Of a stretch of 43,203 nucleotides of DNA, positions 33,745 through 43,151 are shown piece by piece. The notes under the pieces were generated by a model, which was not told the origin of the DNA, ran no database searches, and worked only from the letters and a program-made list of their open reading frames with translations. Source of the DNA: an uncultured Eubacterium sp. GTDB taxonomy: Bacteria > Bacillota > Clostridia > Lachnospirales > Lachnospiraceae. The stretch is taken from NCBI GenBank assembly GCA_910585745.1, contig CAJUFM010000019.1, positions 1 through 43,203 of the forward strand, given 5' to 3'. Within the stretch, counting starts at the first letter, position 1. Every line of letters begins with the position of its first letter. The position numbers and the translations under genes are program-made.

Positions 33745-35202
33745 TTAGTTGAATATTTTACGACCCTTCGGTATTACGGCGATTACCTCCGTTCCCTCCC
33801 CATATATACTGTCAATTTTCAAGCCATACTCCTCGCCATAATTTAACTGAAGCCTCTGGTTCACGTTTGCCAGACCAAAGCCCGAGGAGCCTCCCCGCTC
33901 AGTCTGTCCCCGGCTAATCTGGCTGCGCACATGATCCAGCTTCTCCGGCTTCATGCCGATCCCATCATCCCGGACAAAAAACAGGATCTTATCCTCTTCC
34001 TCCAGGGCAGTAACATGGATGTGCCCCACACCTCTCTTGTTTTTAATACCGTGATACAAGGCATTCTCAACCAAAGGCTGAAGGGTTAACTTCAGGATGG
34101 GATACTGCCATATCCCCCTGGGTATATTAATCTCATATTCTAAGATGTCCCGGTATCGGAATTTCTGGATCTGCAGATAACTGCGTATGTGTGTCTCTTC
34201 CTCATGAAGTGTGATATAATCCTGACCCTTACTTAATGTAGTACGGAAAAAATCCGACAGTGCGGAAACCATCTGCACCACCTGCTCGTTCTTGCCCGCC
34301 TCCGCCAGCCAGATGATGCTATCCAGTGTGTTATACAAAAAATGAGGATTGATCTGTGCCTGCAGTACTTTTAGCTCCGTCTGGCGCAGCGTGATCTGTT
34401 CCAGACGGATATGTTCTACCAGCTGCCCAATCTTCTCCACCATCTGGTTAAAGCTGGCATTGAGCACAGCTAGTTCATCTCTGCTGTCCTCCTGGGCCCG
34501 GACGTCAAAATCACCACTTCCCGCCAGCTTGGTGACGGCAGACAATCTCCGTACGGGTTCCGTAATACTGATCATGATCTTACGGCTGAACATAACCACT
34601 CCAAAAAGAATCGCCATAAATACGAATATGCTGGTACGGAGGGCAGTCAGCACGTCCGCCCGGATCCCTTCCCGAAGACCGTCCAGCTGGCTGGTCTCAA
34701 AATAGATATATTCCTGGATCCGTTCCTGGATCAGTTCTGTCAGCACACGGATATTCAGGTCCAGACGCTCCATATTTTTATCATAGGCGCCACTTACCAG
34801 CACATCTTCCTCAATCTCTTTTATGCGGTCATCCAGCGTATTCAGACATTTCAGAATCCCATTGATCTGGCTTTTGGCATACTCAGAGTCCGCGTGACGG
34901 TATAAAGACCGAAAGTCCTGACGCGCTTTCCGGATCATGGAATGGGGGGGCTCCGTCCCCGTGATTCCCTCTACACGCCCCCGGTTTACCACGATTATAT
35001 ACATCGTATAGTCCATCTTTTCCTTGAAATTTATACTGTAGGCATTTGCCACGCTGAAATTATCTGCCACATCATCATACCGGTTGGAAAAACGGATAAC
35101 CAGAAACAGCAGATACAGGATCATGACAATAAGCGGTATCAGACATACAAGTGAAAGCATATAAAGCCGCTTCTGCAGAAGGGACCCCTTTTTTTTCCTC
35201 AA
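33745..35202 (-). CDS. Sensor histidine kinase (YesM type)
   Basis: A 485-residue membrane kinase. TM helices lie at about 12-36 and 189-206 and enclose an extracytoplasmic sensor of 150 residues. A HAMP segment (about 207-262) is followed by the His_kinase domain with NPHFLYNT (His287 phosphorylated) and an HATPase_c domain (VENALYHGI, DDGIGM, GFGLANV). It starts with TTG behind GGGGAGG, 32 nt after the regulator gene. It likely senses a sugar or sugar-bound binding protein and controls the ABC operon. Confidence 0.93.
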   Translation of the reverse strand: MRKKKGSLLQKRLYMLSLVCLIPLIVMILYLLFLVIRFSNRYDDVADNFSVANAYSINFKEKMDYTMYIIVVNRGRVEGITGTEPPHSMIRKARQDFRSLYRHADSEYAKSQINGILKCLNTLDDRIKEIEEDVLVSGAYDKNMERLDLNIRVLTELIQERIQEYIYFETSQLDGLREGIRADVLTALRTSIFVFMAILFGVVMFSRKIMISITEPVRRLSAVTKLAGSGDFDVRAQEDSRDELAVLNASFNQMVEKIGQLVEHIRLEQITLRQTELKVLQAQINPHFLYNTLDSIIWLAEAGKNEQVVQMVSALSDFFRTTLSKGQDYITLHEEETHIRSYLQIQKFRYRDILEYEINIPRGIWQYPILKLTLQPLVENALYHGIKNKRGVGHIHVTALEEEDKILFFVRDDGIGMKPEKLDHVRSQISRGQTERGGSSGFGLANVNQRLQLNYGEEYGLKIDSIYGEGTEVIAVIPKGRKIFN

Positions 35203-35234
35203 TATTACCTCCCCTTTTCAAACAAATTCTATCA

Positions 35235-36389
35235 TCATGCCCGCTGACGATATTCCTTTGGTGTGCAGTCCTGGTTCTTTTTAAACAGATAACTAAAATA
35301 GTGCGCATCTTTATACCCCACAGCATAAGCGATTTCCGCAGATTTCAGGGAAGATGTGCGCAACAGCTCTTTGGCCTTTTCCATCCTTACAAAGGTCAGG
35401 TATTCAACAAAAGTCTTTCCCATCTCCTGGCTAAAGATGCTGCTGAAATGATTGGGGCTGAGATTTACACTGGCCGCCACCGAATTCAGCGAAATATTCA
35501 CATCATCATAGTGCTGTTCAATATAGCTCTTCGCCTCCTCTAAGAGGGAGTGGTATTTCTTCTGGGAAACAGCTTCCCGCAGATCTATGGCTGTAGACAG
35601 AATCTTTTTTAAATACTCTTTGTTGGATTCTACCGAGGAAAGCACCTTATTGATATCCCTGATCTCTCCACAGTGTTTTGCAAGCTCACCATTTTCATAG
35701 CCCAGTCCCTCCAGCATGGATACCGCCGTAAAATACATATCTGTGGTCACATACTGCCGGAACAGCAGCGACTGGATATTGTTTACTCCAAAACTGGAAA
35801 AATAGTCATCGACAAAATTAGTTACTTCGCTTTTTAAGCCGGTTTTTAAAAATCTCTCAGCAACCCGCCTGTCCAGCTTTCCAACTTCCAGAATCCCCAG
35901 TTCTGTTTCCTGTCCCCCAGGGGAACGCTGCACCGCCGCCCCCTCCTCTTCTGCTTGTCTGCTTTTACCGGAATCCTGCTCCTGCCCCGGTTTCGATTCC
36001 ATTTGTGATTCCCTTTCTGACAAAATCAGCTGGGCCACTCTCTTGACCGCCTCAAGAAGCTTGTTTCCATCGATAGGTTTCAGCAAATATTCGGTAATCC
36101 CAATCCGGATCCCTTCCCTGGCATATTCAAATTCATCGTAACCGCTTAAAACAATGATCTTTATATCCGGCATTTCTTTCTTAACTCTCCGGCTCAGCTC
36201 CAGGCCATCCATAAATGGCATCCGGATGTCCGTGATCAATATGTCTGGTTTGGAATCCTGGATCAAAGGATATGCCAGCTCGCCATCACTGGCCTCTCCG
36301 GCAAACTCAAATCCTTCCTTTTCCCAGTCAATATTATTCCGGATCCCCTCACGCATAATTATTTCATCTTCCACCAGGAATACTTTCAT
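35235..36389 (-). CDS. AraC-type response regulator (YesN type)
   Basis: A 384-residue regulator: a receiver at residues 1-120 (acidic EDE near 7-9, phospho-Asp54 in ITDIRMP, Lys in LLKP), a middle region of about 150 residues with a Gln/Glu/Ser-rich linker, and an AraC double HTH at the end (SLNSVAASVNLSPNHFSSIF and IAYAVGYKDAHYFSYLFK). The ATG used has AGGAGG 8 nt upstream; a GTG 9 nt earlier is too close. It heads the two-component/ABC run. Confidence 0.94.
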   Translation of the reverse strand: MKVFLVEDEIIMREGIRNNIDWEKEGFEFAGEASDGELAYPLIQDSKPDILITDIRMPFMDGLELSRRVKKEMPDIKIIVLSGYDEFEYAREGIRIGITEYLLKPIDGNKLLEAVKRVAQLILSERESQMESKPGQEQDSGKSRQAEEEGAAVQRSPGGQETELGILEVGKLDRRVAERFLKTGLKSEVTNFVDDYFSSFGVNNIQSLLFRQYVTTDMYFTAVSMLEGLGYENGELAKHCGEIRDINKVLSSVESNKEYLKKILSTAIDLREAVSQKKYHSLLEEAKSYIEQHYDDVNISLNSVAASVNLSPNHFSSIFSQEMGKTFVEYLTFVRMEKAKELLRTSSLKSAEIAYAVGYKDAHYFSYLFKKNQDCTPKEYRQRA

Positions 36390-36523
36390 CCCAAGCACCT
36401 CCTAAACCAAACTTCTCCCTCTATTTTATCGGTTTGGCACACCCTTGTCAATAAACTCTGGATTCTCCTTCCAAATAGTCCCTCCCATCAGCCCTGTGAT
36501 GCGGTTTGCGCTGTCGGACTGCC

Positions 36524-36560
36524 ACAAAAACGGTGCCAGGAAATGAATCCTGGCACCGCA
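36524..36560 (-). terminator. Intrinsic terminator of the GH43 gene
   Basis: A perfect 11-bp stem (CGGTGCCAGGA/TCCTGGCACCG, 36531-36558) follows the GH43 stop by about 10 nt and is followed on the minus strand by TTTTTG. Confidence 0.88.
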
Positions 36561-36568
36561 AAGAATTT

Positions 36569-39343
36569 TTATTTTTTTATTACTGCAGCTTTGGAAAGCC
36601 CTTTTCCCTTGAATAATTTTTTATAGTATCTGAGCTTTTTCGCCGGCACCTTTATTACTGCCTTCTTGTGGATCTTTTTAAAAGCAGCTGAACCGATCTT
36701 CTTCACCTGAGATGACTTTAAGTGAACCACCTTTAACTTCCGGCACCCCTGGAATGCCTTCGTTCCTATCCTGATAACAGACTTGCCAATGGTGACACTC
36801 TTTAAGTTTTTGTTGTTAAGACAGGCCTTTGAGGCGATGCTGGTCACCTTCAGTTTTTTCCCGGAACAGGATACTTCCGCCGGGATGTTGATCTTAGAAT
36901 TTGTCTTTTTACATGGTTTCACAAACTCTGCGGTCAAACTTCCCGTCACTTTATACCGCATGCCACCGGCTTCAAATAAAGTTCCTGGCTTTAACTTGTC
37001 TTTCCTTTCATCTATAATTGAAACTGTGTTTGTATCCAGGGTATTTTGACTGCCATTTCCCGTTGTGTTCTGGCTGCTTCCCACACCAGGCTGTGACACA
37101 CTCTGTTTCTTCTCCACAACAACGGTCATGACTACATTTTTATTTTCCGGAAGGATCTCCACCTCTTCTTCCAGATCCAAAACAGGTTCGCCATCTACGC
37201 CAAAATGAACGATGCGCAGGAATGTATCCCTCTGGAATCCACCTCCGTCTCCCGGCCTGGCGTGGAACACATTGATCAGGTTTCCGTCCTCATCCGTCAC
37301 ATAGGAATTATGCCCCGGACCATGATAGATATCCTGTCCCCGGGATGACAAACCGGTTAATACCGGATAATTTGTCTTTTTCCAGGAAGCCGCATCCAAA
37401 AAGTCAACCTCATCCGACAAATCAATCTGTGTCATTCCTACACAATAGGTCTCATCCGTGGCTCCACCGGAATAGGTAAGATACAACTTATCCTCTGTCA
37501 AAATAACAAAGGGCCCCTCGTTTACAAATGTATGATTTCTCTCCCATCCATATTCGCAGGGTACGATCATAACCGGCTTGCTGGTCAGCTGCCCCGGATT
37601 CTCTGCTGTCGTCTCACCAATCCACAGATCCGCTGTTCCTCCATTTTTCCCAAAATTCCTCTGGGACCAGATCACATAGTGTCTGTCATTGTATGAAAAA
37701 TGTGTCATATCGAGAGTGATGCCACCATACATCGAATTTAATACTTTCCCGTTCTGATCCAAATAGCGGCTGGGAGCTTCCCAGTCGTCATAGTTCACCG
37801 GATCACCGCCTGTACGCAGCTTCATGATCACGCTCTGTACATCCCAGCCCGTACCAATATTAGAGGCAAAAAACATATATAATTCACCATCGATCTCGTG
37901 CAGTTCGGGAGCCCAGTGCTTATCTTTGGAAACGATATTCCCCTCCGCTCCTTTTGCCTCATCGTACACCAGATGGTCCTCAGCATCATTCAGTCCCGCC
38001 ACTGTATCGGATTCCCGCATGTAAAGATTCACATTGCCGCTTCCTTCTTCGTTGGTGGCAATAAAATAATATTTACCATTGAATTTTATGACGTTGGGAT
38101 CTGCTCTGCCTGCAATATAAGGATAATTGCCCGCTTCTGAGATCCGGTCAGAAAGCTGTCTGACTGTTCCCTTGACTTCATAGGTTCCTTCTTTACTAAA
38201 GTCAACCTTAGCAAGATCCCCCGCATCCCAGGTCACACTCTTGTCAGCCTCAGACCCATCGGAATAATGTGCCTTCACCTTCACTCCCGATAAGTCCACC
38301 GCCTTGCCGGGCTCCGTCTGGATTGTTACATTTTCCACTTCTGTATTCACAACAGGTTTTAATTTTCTCTCAATCTTTTTTGCTTCCTCTGGCGTAACCG
38401 GAACCACATTGCCCTCAATGGCATAGGTTATCCCGGAATCCACATCCTCTTTTTTGATGGGAGTGAATTCCTCCTTTTCCTGAACCGTCTCAAAATCCAC
38501 CGTCCGGTTCACATATCCTGTTCCCGTCTCCCCACTGGTCCATGTAATATAGTAGGTATCAGACACCTTGTCATATACACAAGCCGGATCCTGGACAGAA
38601 TCTTCCTGACTTAATGTAAGAAGTCCCTTTTCTTCATAAGAGATAAGGTCATTAGAGGTGAAAAACAGAACTTTTCCCTTCTGATCACCAGCTTCCCCTG
38701 CCTCATCCATCCGGACTGCCAGGACTCCAAAACCCCCATCCTTCCTGCGGAAAATAAATGGCTGTTTCAAAACTTTTGTTTTTTCACCTTCATTTTTGGC
38801 AAACAGCACCCCCGTATTGTGGTTTAATGGTTCAAAAGTCTCACCATCCCCACTGTATCCCAGATGAAGACTGTCAGTCACTGCCGATTGATACATACCG
38901 TGAACCTTTCCATTTCGTTTCATGGAATCATCTTTTTCCCTGGTATATCCTAAAATATATCCAGAACCTTTCGGAAGCACCTGCACAGAAAAATCCTTTT
39001 TCTGTGTGCTGTTATCTGCCAATGTGATCTCCGCTTCCAGATTTACTTCTGTGATACTCTGTTCCGAAGCTGTGATCTTCCCCGTGGAAACATCTATGAT
39101 CTCCTGATCTGCTGTCCAGCGGATCTGTACATCCCCAAGCTGCATGGGCAGATGATCCTGCTCCGACAAATAATAAGGCAGCAATAGCTGTTCTAGTACC
39201 GCCGCCTCCGATAACCCTTCGCTTCCAGCTGCCTTCATATGGTTCGGAAACATCCCCGCCGCCATGGCAATTATCAGGAGAACCGTCATGATCTGCCTGA
39301 GTTTCCTGTACATCCTTAGTCTCATTTTACCGCCCCTTTTCAT
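36569..39343 (-). CDS. Secreted GH43 glycosidase with Ig-like and BspA-like domains
   Basis: A secreted protein of about 924 residues. After a signal peptide (to about 39) come an atrophied-Ig-like domain (about 44-125), a propeller-like region resembling a partial GH43 (about 127-310), a Big4-like domain (about 335-397) and the full GH43 catalytic domain (about 405-735). Catalytic residues are Asp416 (GRADPNV), Asp546 (LDMTHF) and Glu610 (NEGPF) in first-ATG numbering. A Ser/Asn-rich linker leads to a BspA-like LRR end (about 795-925) that is lysine-rich. It likely cuts arabinan, arabinoxylan or xylan side chains. Starts at 39346 or 39325 are also possible. Confidence 0.92.
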   Translation of the reverse strand: MKRGGKMRLRMYRKLRQIMTVLLIIAMAAGMFPNHMKAAGSEGLSEAAVLEQLLLPYYLSEQDHLPMQLGDVQIRWTADQEIIDVSTGKITASEQSITEVNLEAEITLADNSTQKKDFSVQVLPKGSGYILGYTREKDDSMKRNGKVHGMYQSAVTDSLHLGYSGDGETFEPLNHNTGVLFAKNEGEKTKVLKQPFIFRRKDGGFGVLAVRMDEAGEAGDQKGKVLFFTSNDLISYEEKGLLTLSQEDSVQDPACVYDKVSDTYYITWTSGETGTGYVNRTVDFETVQEKEEFTPIKKEDVDSGITYAIEGNVVPVTPEEAKKIERKLKPVVNTEVENVTIQTEPGKAVDLSGVKVKAHYSDGSEADKSVTWDAGDLAKVDFSKEGTYEVKGTVRQLSDRISEAGNYPYIAGRADPNVIKFNGKYYFIATNEEGSGNVNLYMRESDTVAGLNDAEDHLVYDEAKGAEGNIVSKDKHWAPELHEIDGELYMFFASNIGTGWDVQSVIMKLRTGGDPVNYDDWEAPSRYLDQNGKVLNSMYGGITLDMTHFSYNDRHYVIWSQRNFGKNGGTADLWIGETTAENPGQLTSKPVMIVPCEYGWERNHTFVNEGPFVILTEDKLYLTYSGGATDETYCVGMTQIDLSDEVDFLDAASWKKTNYPVLTGLSSRGQDIYHGPGHNSYVTDEDGNLINVFHARPGDGGGFQRDTFLRIVHFGVDGEPVLDLEEEVEILPENKNVVMTVVVEKKQSVSQPGVGSSQNTTGNGSQNTLDTNTVSIIDERKDKLKPGTLFEAGGMRYKVTGSLTAEFVKPCKKTNSKINIPAEVSCSGKKLKVTSIASKACLNNKNLKSVTIGKSVIRIGTKAFQGCRKLKVVHLKSSQVKKIGSAAFKKIHKKAVIKVPAKKLRYYKKLFKGKGLSKAAVIKK

Positions 39344-39491
39344 CATTCTACCTCTGTAGTCATTCCTTCATGATCCAGAAATTCTTTTCTTTCATTATAA
39401 ACGATTGAAAAGTGACATGCCATGATATATAATAAAAGAAAACTTGATATATAATCATATTACGCCAAAACAATGAAAAGGGGACCCTGCC

Positions 39492-40259
39492 GTGATCGAT
39501 ATAATATATGTACAATATAATACAACCCATGATAACAATTTTGTATATTATGAGGATGATCAGGAGCGGGACTGGTGGCTCCTGCTCGTGACACATACCC
39601 CCGCCTTTTTTATCATTCATGACAAAAAATACATAATGCCCCCCAAAAGCGCCATCTTATATCCCCCCAGTGTCCCGCTTCACTACGGCGGCCATGAAAG
39701 TTATTTCAAAAATGACTGGATCCGTTTTTATACCGACGAAAAATTTATCTGTGATGGAAATGTCCCCACCTGTATTCCTTTTGAGATCAAAGAGTTTAGT
39801 TTTATCCATTACTTATTTAAACAGCTTGCCTCTGAGAATTTTTTCTATAATAAATTTAAAGAGAAAACCATTTTCACCCTGTTTGAGCTGATGTTCTCCA
39901 AACTTGAAGAATCTCTTTCCTTCCGCTCAGAAAATACCCAGATCAAAAATCTGCTCTCCCTGCGCTTAGACATAAAAAATGATCCAGGTTTTGACTGGAC
40001 CATTCCTTATATGGCAGATTCCCTTCATATGAGTACGGGATATCTCCACACGCTGTACCGGGACACCTTTGGCATCACCTGCATGGATGATGTCATCCAA
40101 ATGCGCCTGGCACTGGCAAAAGATTTTCTACAGCACAGCTCTATCTCCATACAGACAATCTCCCAGAACTGCGGTTACAAAAATGTTGAACATTTCAGCC
40201 GCCAGTTCAAAAAGCACATCGGCCTTTCACCCAGAGAATACAGAAAACGCTTTTCCTGA
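39492..40259 (+). CDS. AraC-family regulator with cupin-like sensor
   Basis: A 255-residue regulator. The N-terminal part (about 20-95) resembles the AraC cupin (W-W-L-L-L, then IHDKKYIMPPKSAILYPP). Residues about 155-255 hold the two HTH units (IPYMADSLHMSTGYLHTLYR and IQTISQNCGYKNVEHFSRQFK), ending SPREYRKRF. It starts with GTG behind GGGG. It diverges from the GH43 gene with about 145 bp between, so it probably controls it. Confidence 0.9.
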   Translation: MIDIIYVQYNTTHDNNFVYYEDDQERDWWLLLVTHTPAFFIIHDKKYIMPPKSAILYPPSVPLHYGGHESYFKNDWIRFYTDEKFICDGNVPTCIPFEIKEFSFIHYLFKQLASENFFYNKFKEKTIFTLFELMFSKLEESLSFRSENTQIKNLLSLRLDIKNDPGFDWTIPYMADSLHMSTGYLHTLYRDTFGITCMDDVIQMRLALAKDFLQHSSISIQTISQNCGYKNVEHFSRQFKKHIGLSPREYRKRFS

Positions 40260-40274
40260 AGCAGTGATGGATGA

Positions 40275-41816
40275 CTATTTCTGGGCCAGCAGATCATTGA
40301 TATGTTCCGCCATCTGGTTCAGTGCTGCAACCTGCTCGTTCATCTCTACAATATCCTTTGAATTGGTTTCTACCATCTCGTTAATATTGCAGAACTCTGC
40401 ATTTTCCTGCCTAATGCTTTCAGCAATGTGTTCGTTGATCTCCACGGTATTCCGGATCACCTCGGACTGCTGGTCATGGGCCTGCCCCATAGAATTAATA
40501 TTATCAATCGATGTATGCAGAACATCAATCATCTCCCGGATCCCGGAAAAAACTTCATTGAAATATTCGTTCTGCTTTTCTAACTTATCCGCATTTTCCG
40601 TGACATACATTTTCATATCTGATACATTCTGCTGCACATTTGTGATTACAGTTGACACCTGCTCCAATGATTCCTTTGTATTATTGGCCAGGTTTCCAAC
40701 CTGGGTTGCAACAACGGCAAACCCCTTTCCTGCTTCACCAGCTCTTGCCGCCTCTATGGAAGCATTCAATGCCAGAAGATTTGTGGAAGAAGAAATTTCG
40801 TCAATGATATTCAGAGTCACCCCTATTTCCTCAACAGCTTCCGATAATTTCATGGCAACATGATTTGTATTGTTCATGGACTCTGAAACTTCTGAATTAA
40901 TCTCTTTTAGGGAGTGCAGACGCTGCTCGTTGACTTTTGACTTCTCCAGGAGCTCCCTGGAACTATTTTCTACCTCTATAACATGTTTGCTCACAAGACC
41001 TTCCCACTGCTGCAGCTCATTGAGATTGTCAATACTTTCCTCGCTTTTTCTCCTCAAAGCCGTATTGTTGGAAAGCAGCTCTTCACTCGTTGCAGACAAT
41101 TCTTCTGAGGATGAACTTTCATTTAATGTTATCGTATGAAGTACATCCACAGCATTCACTAACTGCTCAGAGAGACCTGAAACAGAATGCAGCATATTCT
41201 GAACCCGTTCATTATTTTTTTCCATTTCATCTTTTTTCGCGTTTACCAGAAAACACTGGGCGAGCCATGTAAGCAGCCATATAAAAAACAAGGACAGCAC
41301 GACACAGACACATCTGTTTACCATATTGGGAACAAACAGTGCATTTCTGCCAGGAAGAAGTATATCTGCCCGTATAATCCAGGAAACGACTAAGGAAAAC
41401 GCAATCTCTGCGCTTGTAACAACTACCATTCTGCTGTCCAGAAACAGCGCTGTCGCTACCGTAAATAAAAACGCAAAAGCCCAGAACTCCGACGACGGAA
41501 TCATATAAAGGATAAAGTTAAACTGGGTAAACATTATAATAACAAGAAATATTTTACATTGCCTTAGTTTTTGGGGAATTACAATTTTTCCTTCATATCC
41601 AGTTTTAACAAAGAAAATCCCTATAGCAAGGTATAGTAAACAAGTAATGTCAAATATGATCAGCATCGACCAGCTTACTGTGGGAAATAAACCAATAATT
41701 TTTTCAAAAGTATATAAAATACCTGCCGCCTGACACGCCCCGGGCACTGCCAGAAGAACTATCGTATAAACTTTATTAATATAAACATCTAACGCTGTCA
41801 ATCTTTTTGTATCCAT
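40275..41816 (-). CDS. Methyl-accepting chemotaxis-like protein with six-TM sensor
   Basis: A 513-residue protein. Residues about 15-190 form six transmembrane helices with only short loops, so there is no extracytoplasmic ligand domain. Residues about 200-513 are the coiled-coil signalling part with the tip NLLALNASIEAARAGEAG. No HAMP domain is obvious. It starts 21 nt after the broken KAS III gene on the same strand and has GGAGG before the ATG. A membrane-embedded sensor domain suits a hydrophobic or small diffusible signal, but this is inferred. No chemotaxis or flagellar genes are in the window. Confidence 0.9.
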   Translation of the reverse strand: MDTKRLTALDVYINKVYTIVLLAVPGACQAAGILYTFEKIIGLFPTVSWSMLIIFDITCLLYLAIGIFFVKTGYEGKIVIPQKLRQCKIFLVIIMFTQFNFILYMIPSSEFWAFAFLFTVATALFLDSRMVVVTSAEIAFSLVVSWIIRADILLPGRNALFVPNMVNRCVCVVLSLFFIWLLTWLAQCFLVNAKKDEMEKNNERVQNMLHSVSGLSEQLVNAVDVLHTITLNESSSSEELSATSEELLSNNTALRRKSEESIDNLNELQQWEGLVSKHVIEVENSSRELLEKSKVNEQRLHSLKEINSEVSESMNNTNHVAMKLSEAVEEIGVTLNIIDEISSSTNLLALNASIEAARAGEAGKGFAVVATQVGNLANNTKESLEQVSTVITNVQQNVSDMKMYVTENADKLEKQNEYFNEVFSGIREMIDVLHTSIDNINSMGQAHDQQSEVIRNTVEINEHIAESIRQENAEFCNINEMVETNSKDIVEMNEQVAALNQMAEHINDLLAQK

Positions 41817-41837
41817 TTACCTTAACCTCCTGTTATC

Positions 41838-42833
41838 CTAAAATTCATATAATTGTACGATGATGGCAAAACCGGCACCAATGGTACAAAATACAATTTT
41901 ATTTCCTCCGCGGGCATAGGTATCCCACATACGGTTCAAACATAAGATCGGACAAGTATTCCCTGTATACCCGTACTCCTTGCCCACAAAATGGTATTTA
42001 TCCTCCCCGGCTCCTAAGATCTCTAACGTCTTCATATTATAATCATCACTCAGCTAGGAAAAAATAAAATAGTCAATGTCCTTTACCTGCAGAGAATTCC
42101 GTTCCAGAACCACATGAATCTGCTTCGCCCAGTACTCCGGTAAAAAATCCATGGAAAAAGGAGTCCATTCCAGCCTTTTCTCATTGGGCTGAACGGATCT
42201 CAATGGAACTTTCGACATTCCGCATTTCGGATAAGTAACATATTGGTGATATCCCGCATCTATGTACACTTCCGTATCGATAAAACCTCTTTTCTTTTCT
42301 TCTTCCTCCGCCGAAACTGCAACACATGCCGCTGCATCTGCAAAATTTGCATAGACCACCGTATCTGACCACAACGTGATGGGAGATATACAAAAGCAGC
42401 CGATCACCAGTGCATTTTTGATATCACTATTCAGCATATATTTGTGCACGATATCAAGCCCTTGTATCATTCCTGTACAATTAGAATTAATGTCGAAGGC
42501 GACTTTTACATTTTTCAGTTTCTCTCCATATAAACCTACCAGCTTCAAAGCATTGGAAGGAGATACATATTCCGGAGTATCCGAACAAAATAATAACATA
42601 TCAACGTTTTCTAAGTCAATATTATTTTTCATAACACAATTATTAATGGCATTTTGCGACATCGTAATTGCATTCTCGCCCTCTGAGATAAAATACCGTT
42701 TCCTTCTTCCCAGATGTTCCATCAGATTGTGGGCGCTCAGCCCCATTGACTCAAAGTGTTCATCCAATTCGCTGTTATAAACCTTGTTATCCGGAATATA
42801 CGCTCCTGTACCTTTCATGATCACATTTCTCAT
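41838..42833 (-). pseudogene. KAS III-family synthase interrupted by one in-frame amber codon
   Basis: The gene reads as 331 codons, the normal length of FabH-like beta-ketoacyl synthase III, but codon 260 is TAG (42054-42056). The frame is otherwise intact. Cys119 (INSNCTG) is the nucleophile and Asn292 (YTGNT) is kept. The His-Gln-Ala-Asn block of FabH aligns to F-S-stop-L-S, so the His position is Ser259 and the amber is a C-to-T change of a likely CAG (Gln). The start has GGAG 8 nt before the ATG. The product would be a 259-residue fragment without the C-terminal active-site half. Sequencing error, true pseudogene or recoding cannot be told apart here. Confidence 0.85.
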
Positions 42834-43002
42834 AAGCATCTCTCCTTTGGCATTTACTTATATGTACCTTCCAATATAATATAACACCGTTAATCCTGTA
42901 TCTTTTCTTCTTTTCTTCTTTTTAAATTTTCTTCATTATATTATATTTTCTATATAAAGTATATATTGGAGCGGCTTTTTACCATGAGAAAATATCGCAT
43001 TT

Positions 43003-43019
43003 TTCGACATTTTTCGACA
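43003..43019 (-). promoter_or_regulatory. Tandem Spo0A boxes
   Basis: On the minus strand TGTCGAA occurs twice, at 43019-43013 and 43009-43003, exactly 10 bp apart, each followed by AA. This is the Spo0A box core and the tandem spacing seen at abrB-type promoters. They lie about 170 bp upstream of the KAS III start; a TATAAT at 42940-42935 without a good -35 lies between. Confidence 0.55.
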
Positions 43020-43151
43020 TATATGAGCTGACTCAGCCAGCCGTTTATCTACATATCATAAAGGACAATCGGACTTAGATCTGTTACTGTACTGGAACAC
43101 ATTATCCTCCCTCGCAAACAACAATTTTTCTTTACATATAACTTCCCGACA

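Noticed and set aside
39390..39420. CcpA (cre)-like site between the GH43 and AraC genes
   Set aside because: TATAAACGATTGAA has at least three mismatches to the cre consensus.
42054..42056. Pyrrolysine insertion at the KAS III amber codon
   Set aside because: No pyl genes are in the window, no downstream insertion element is evident, and the change is one step from a Gln codon that fits the motif.
43049..43102. 17-residue open frame on the minus strand near the intron
   Set aside because: GGGAGG is only 3 nt from the ATG and nothing else supports it as a gene.
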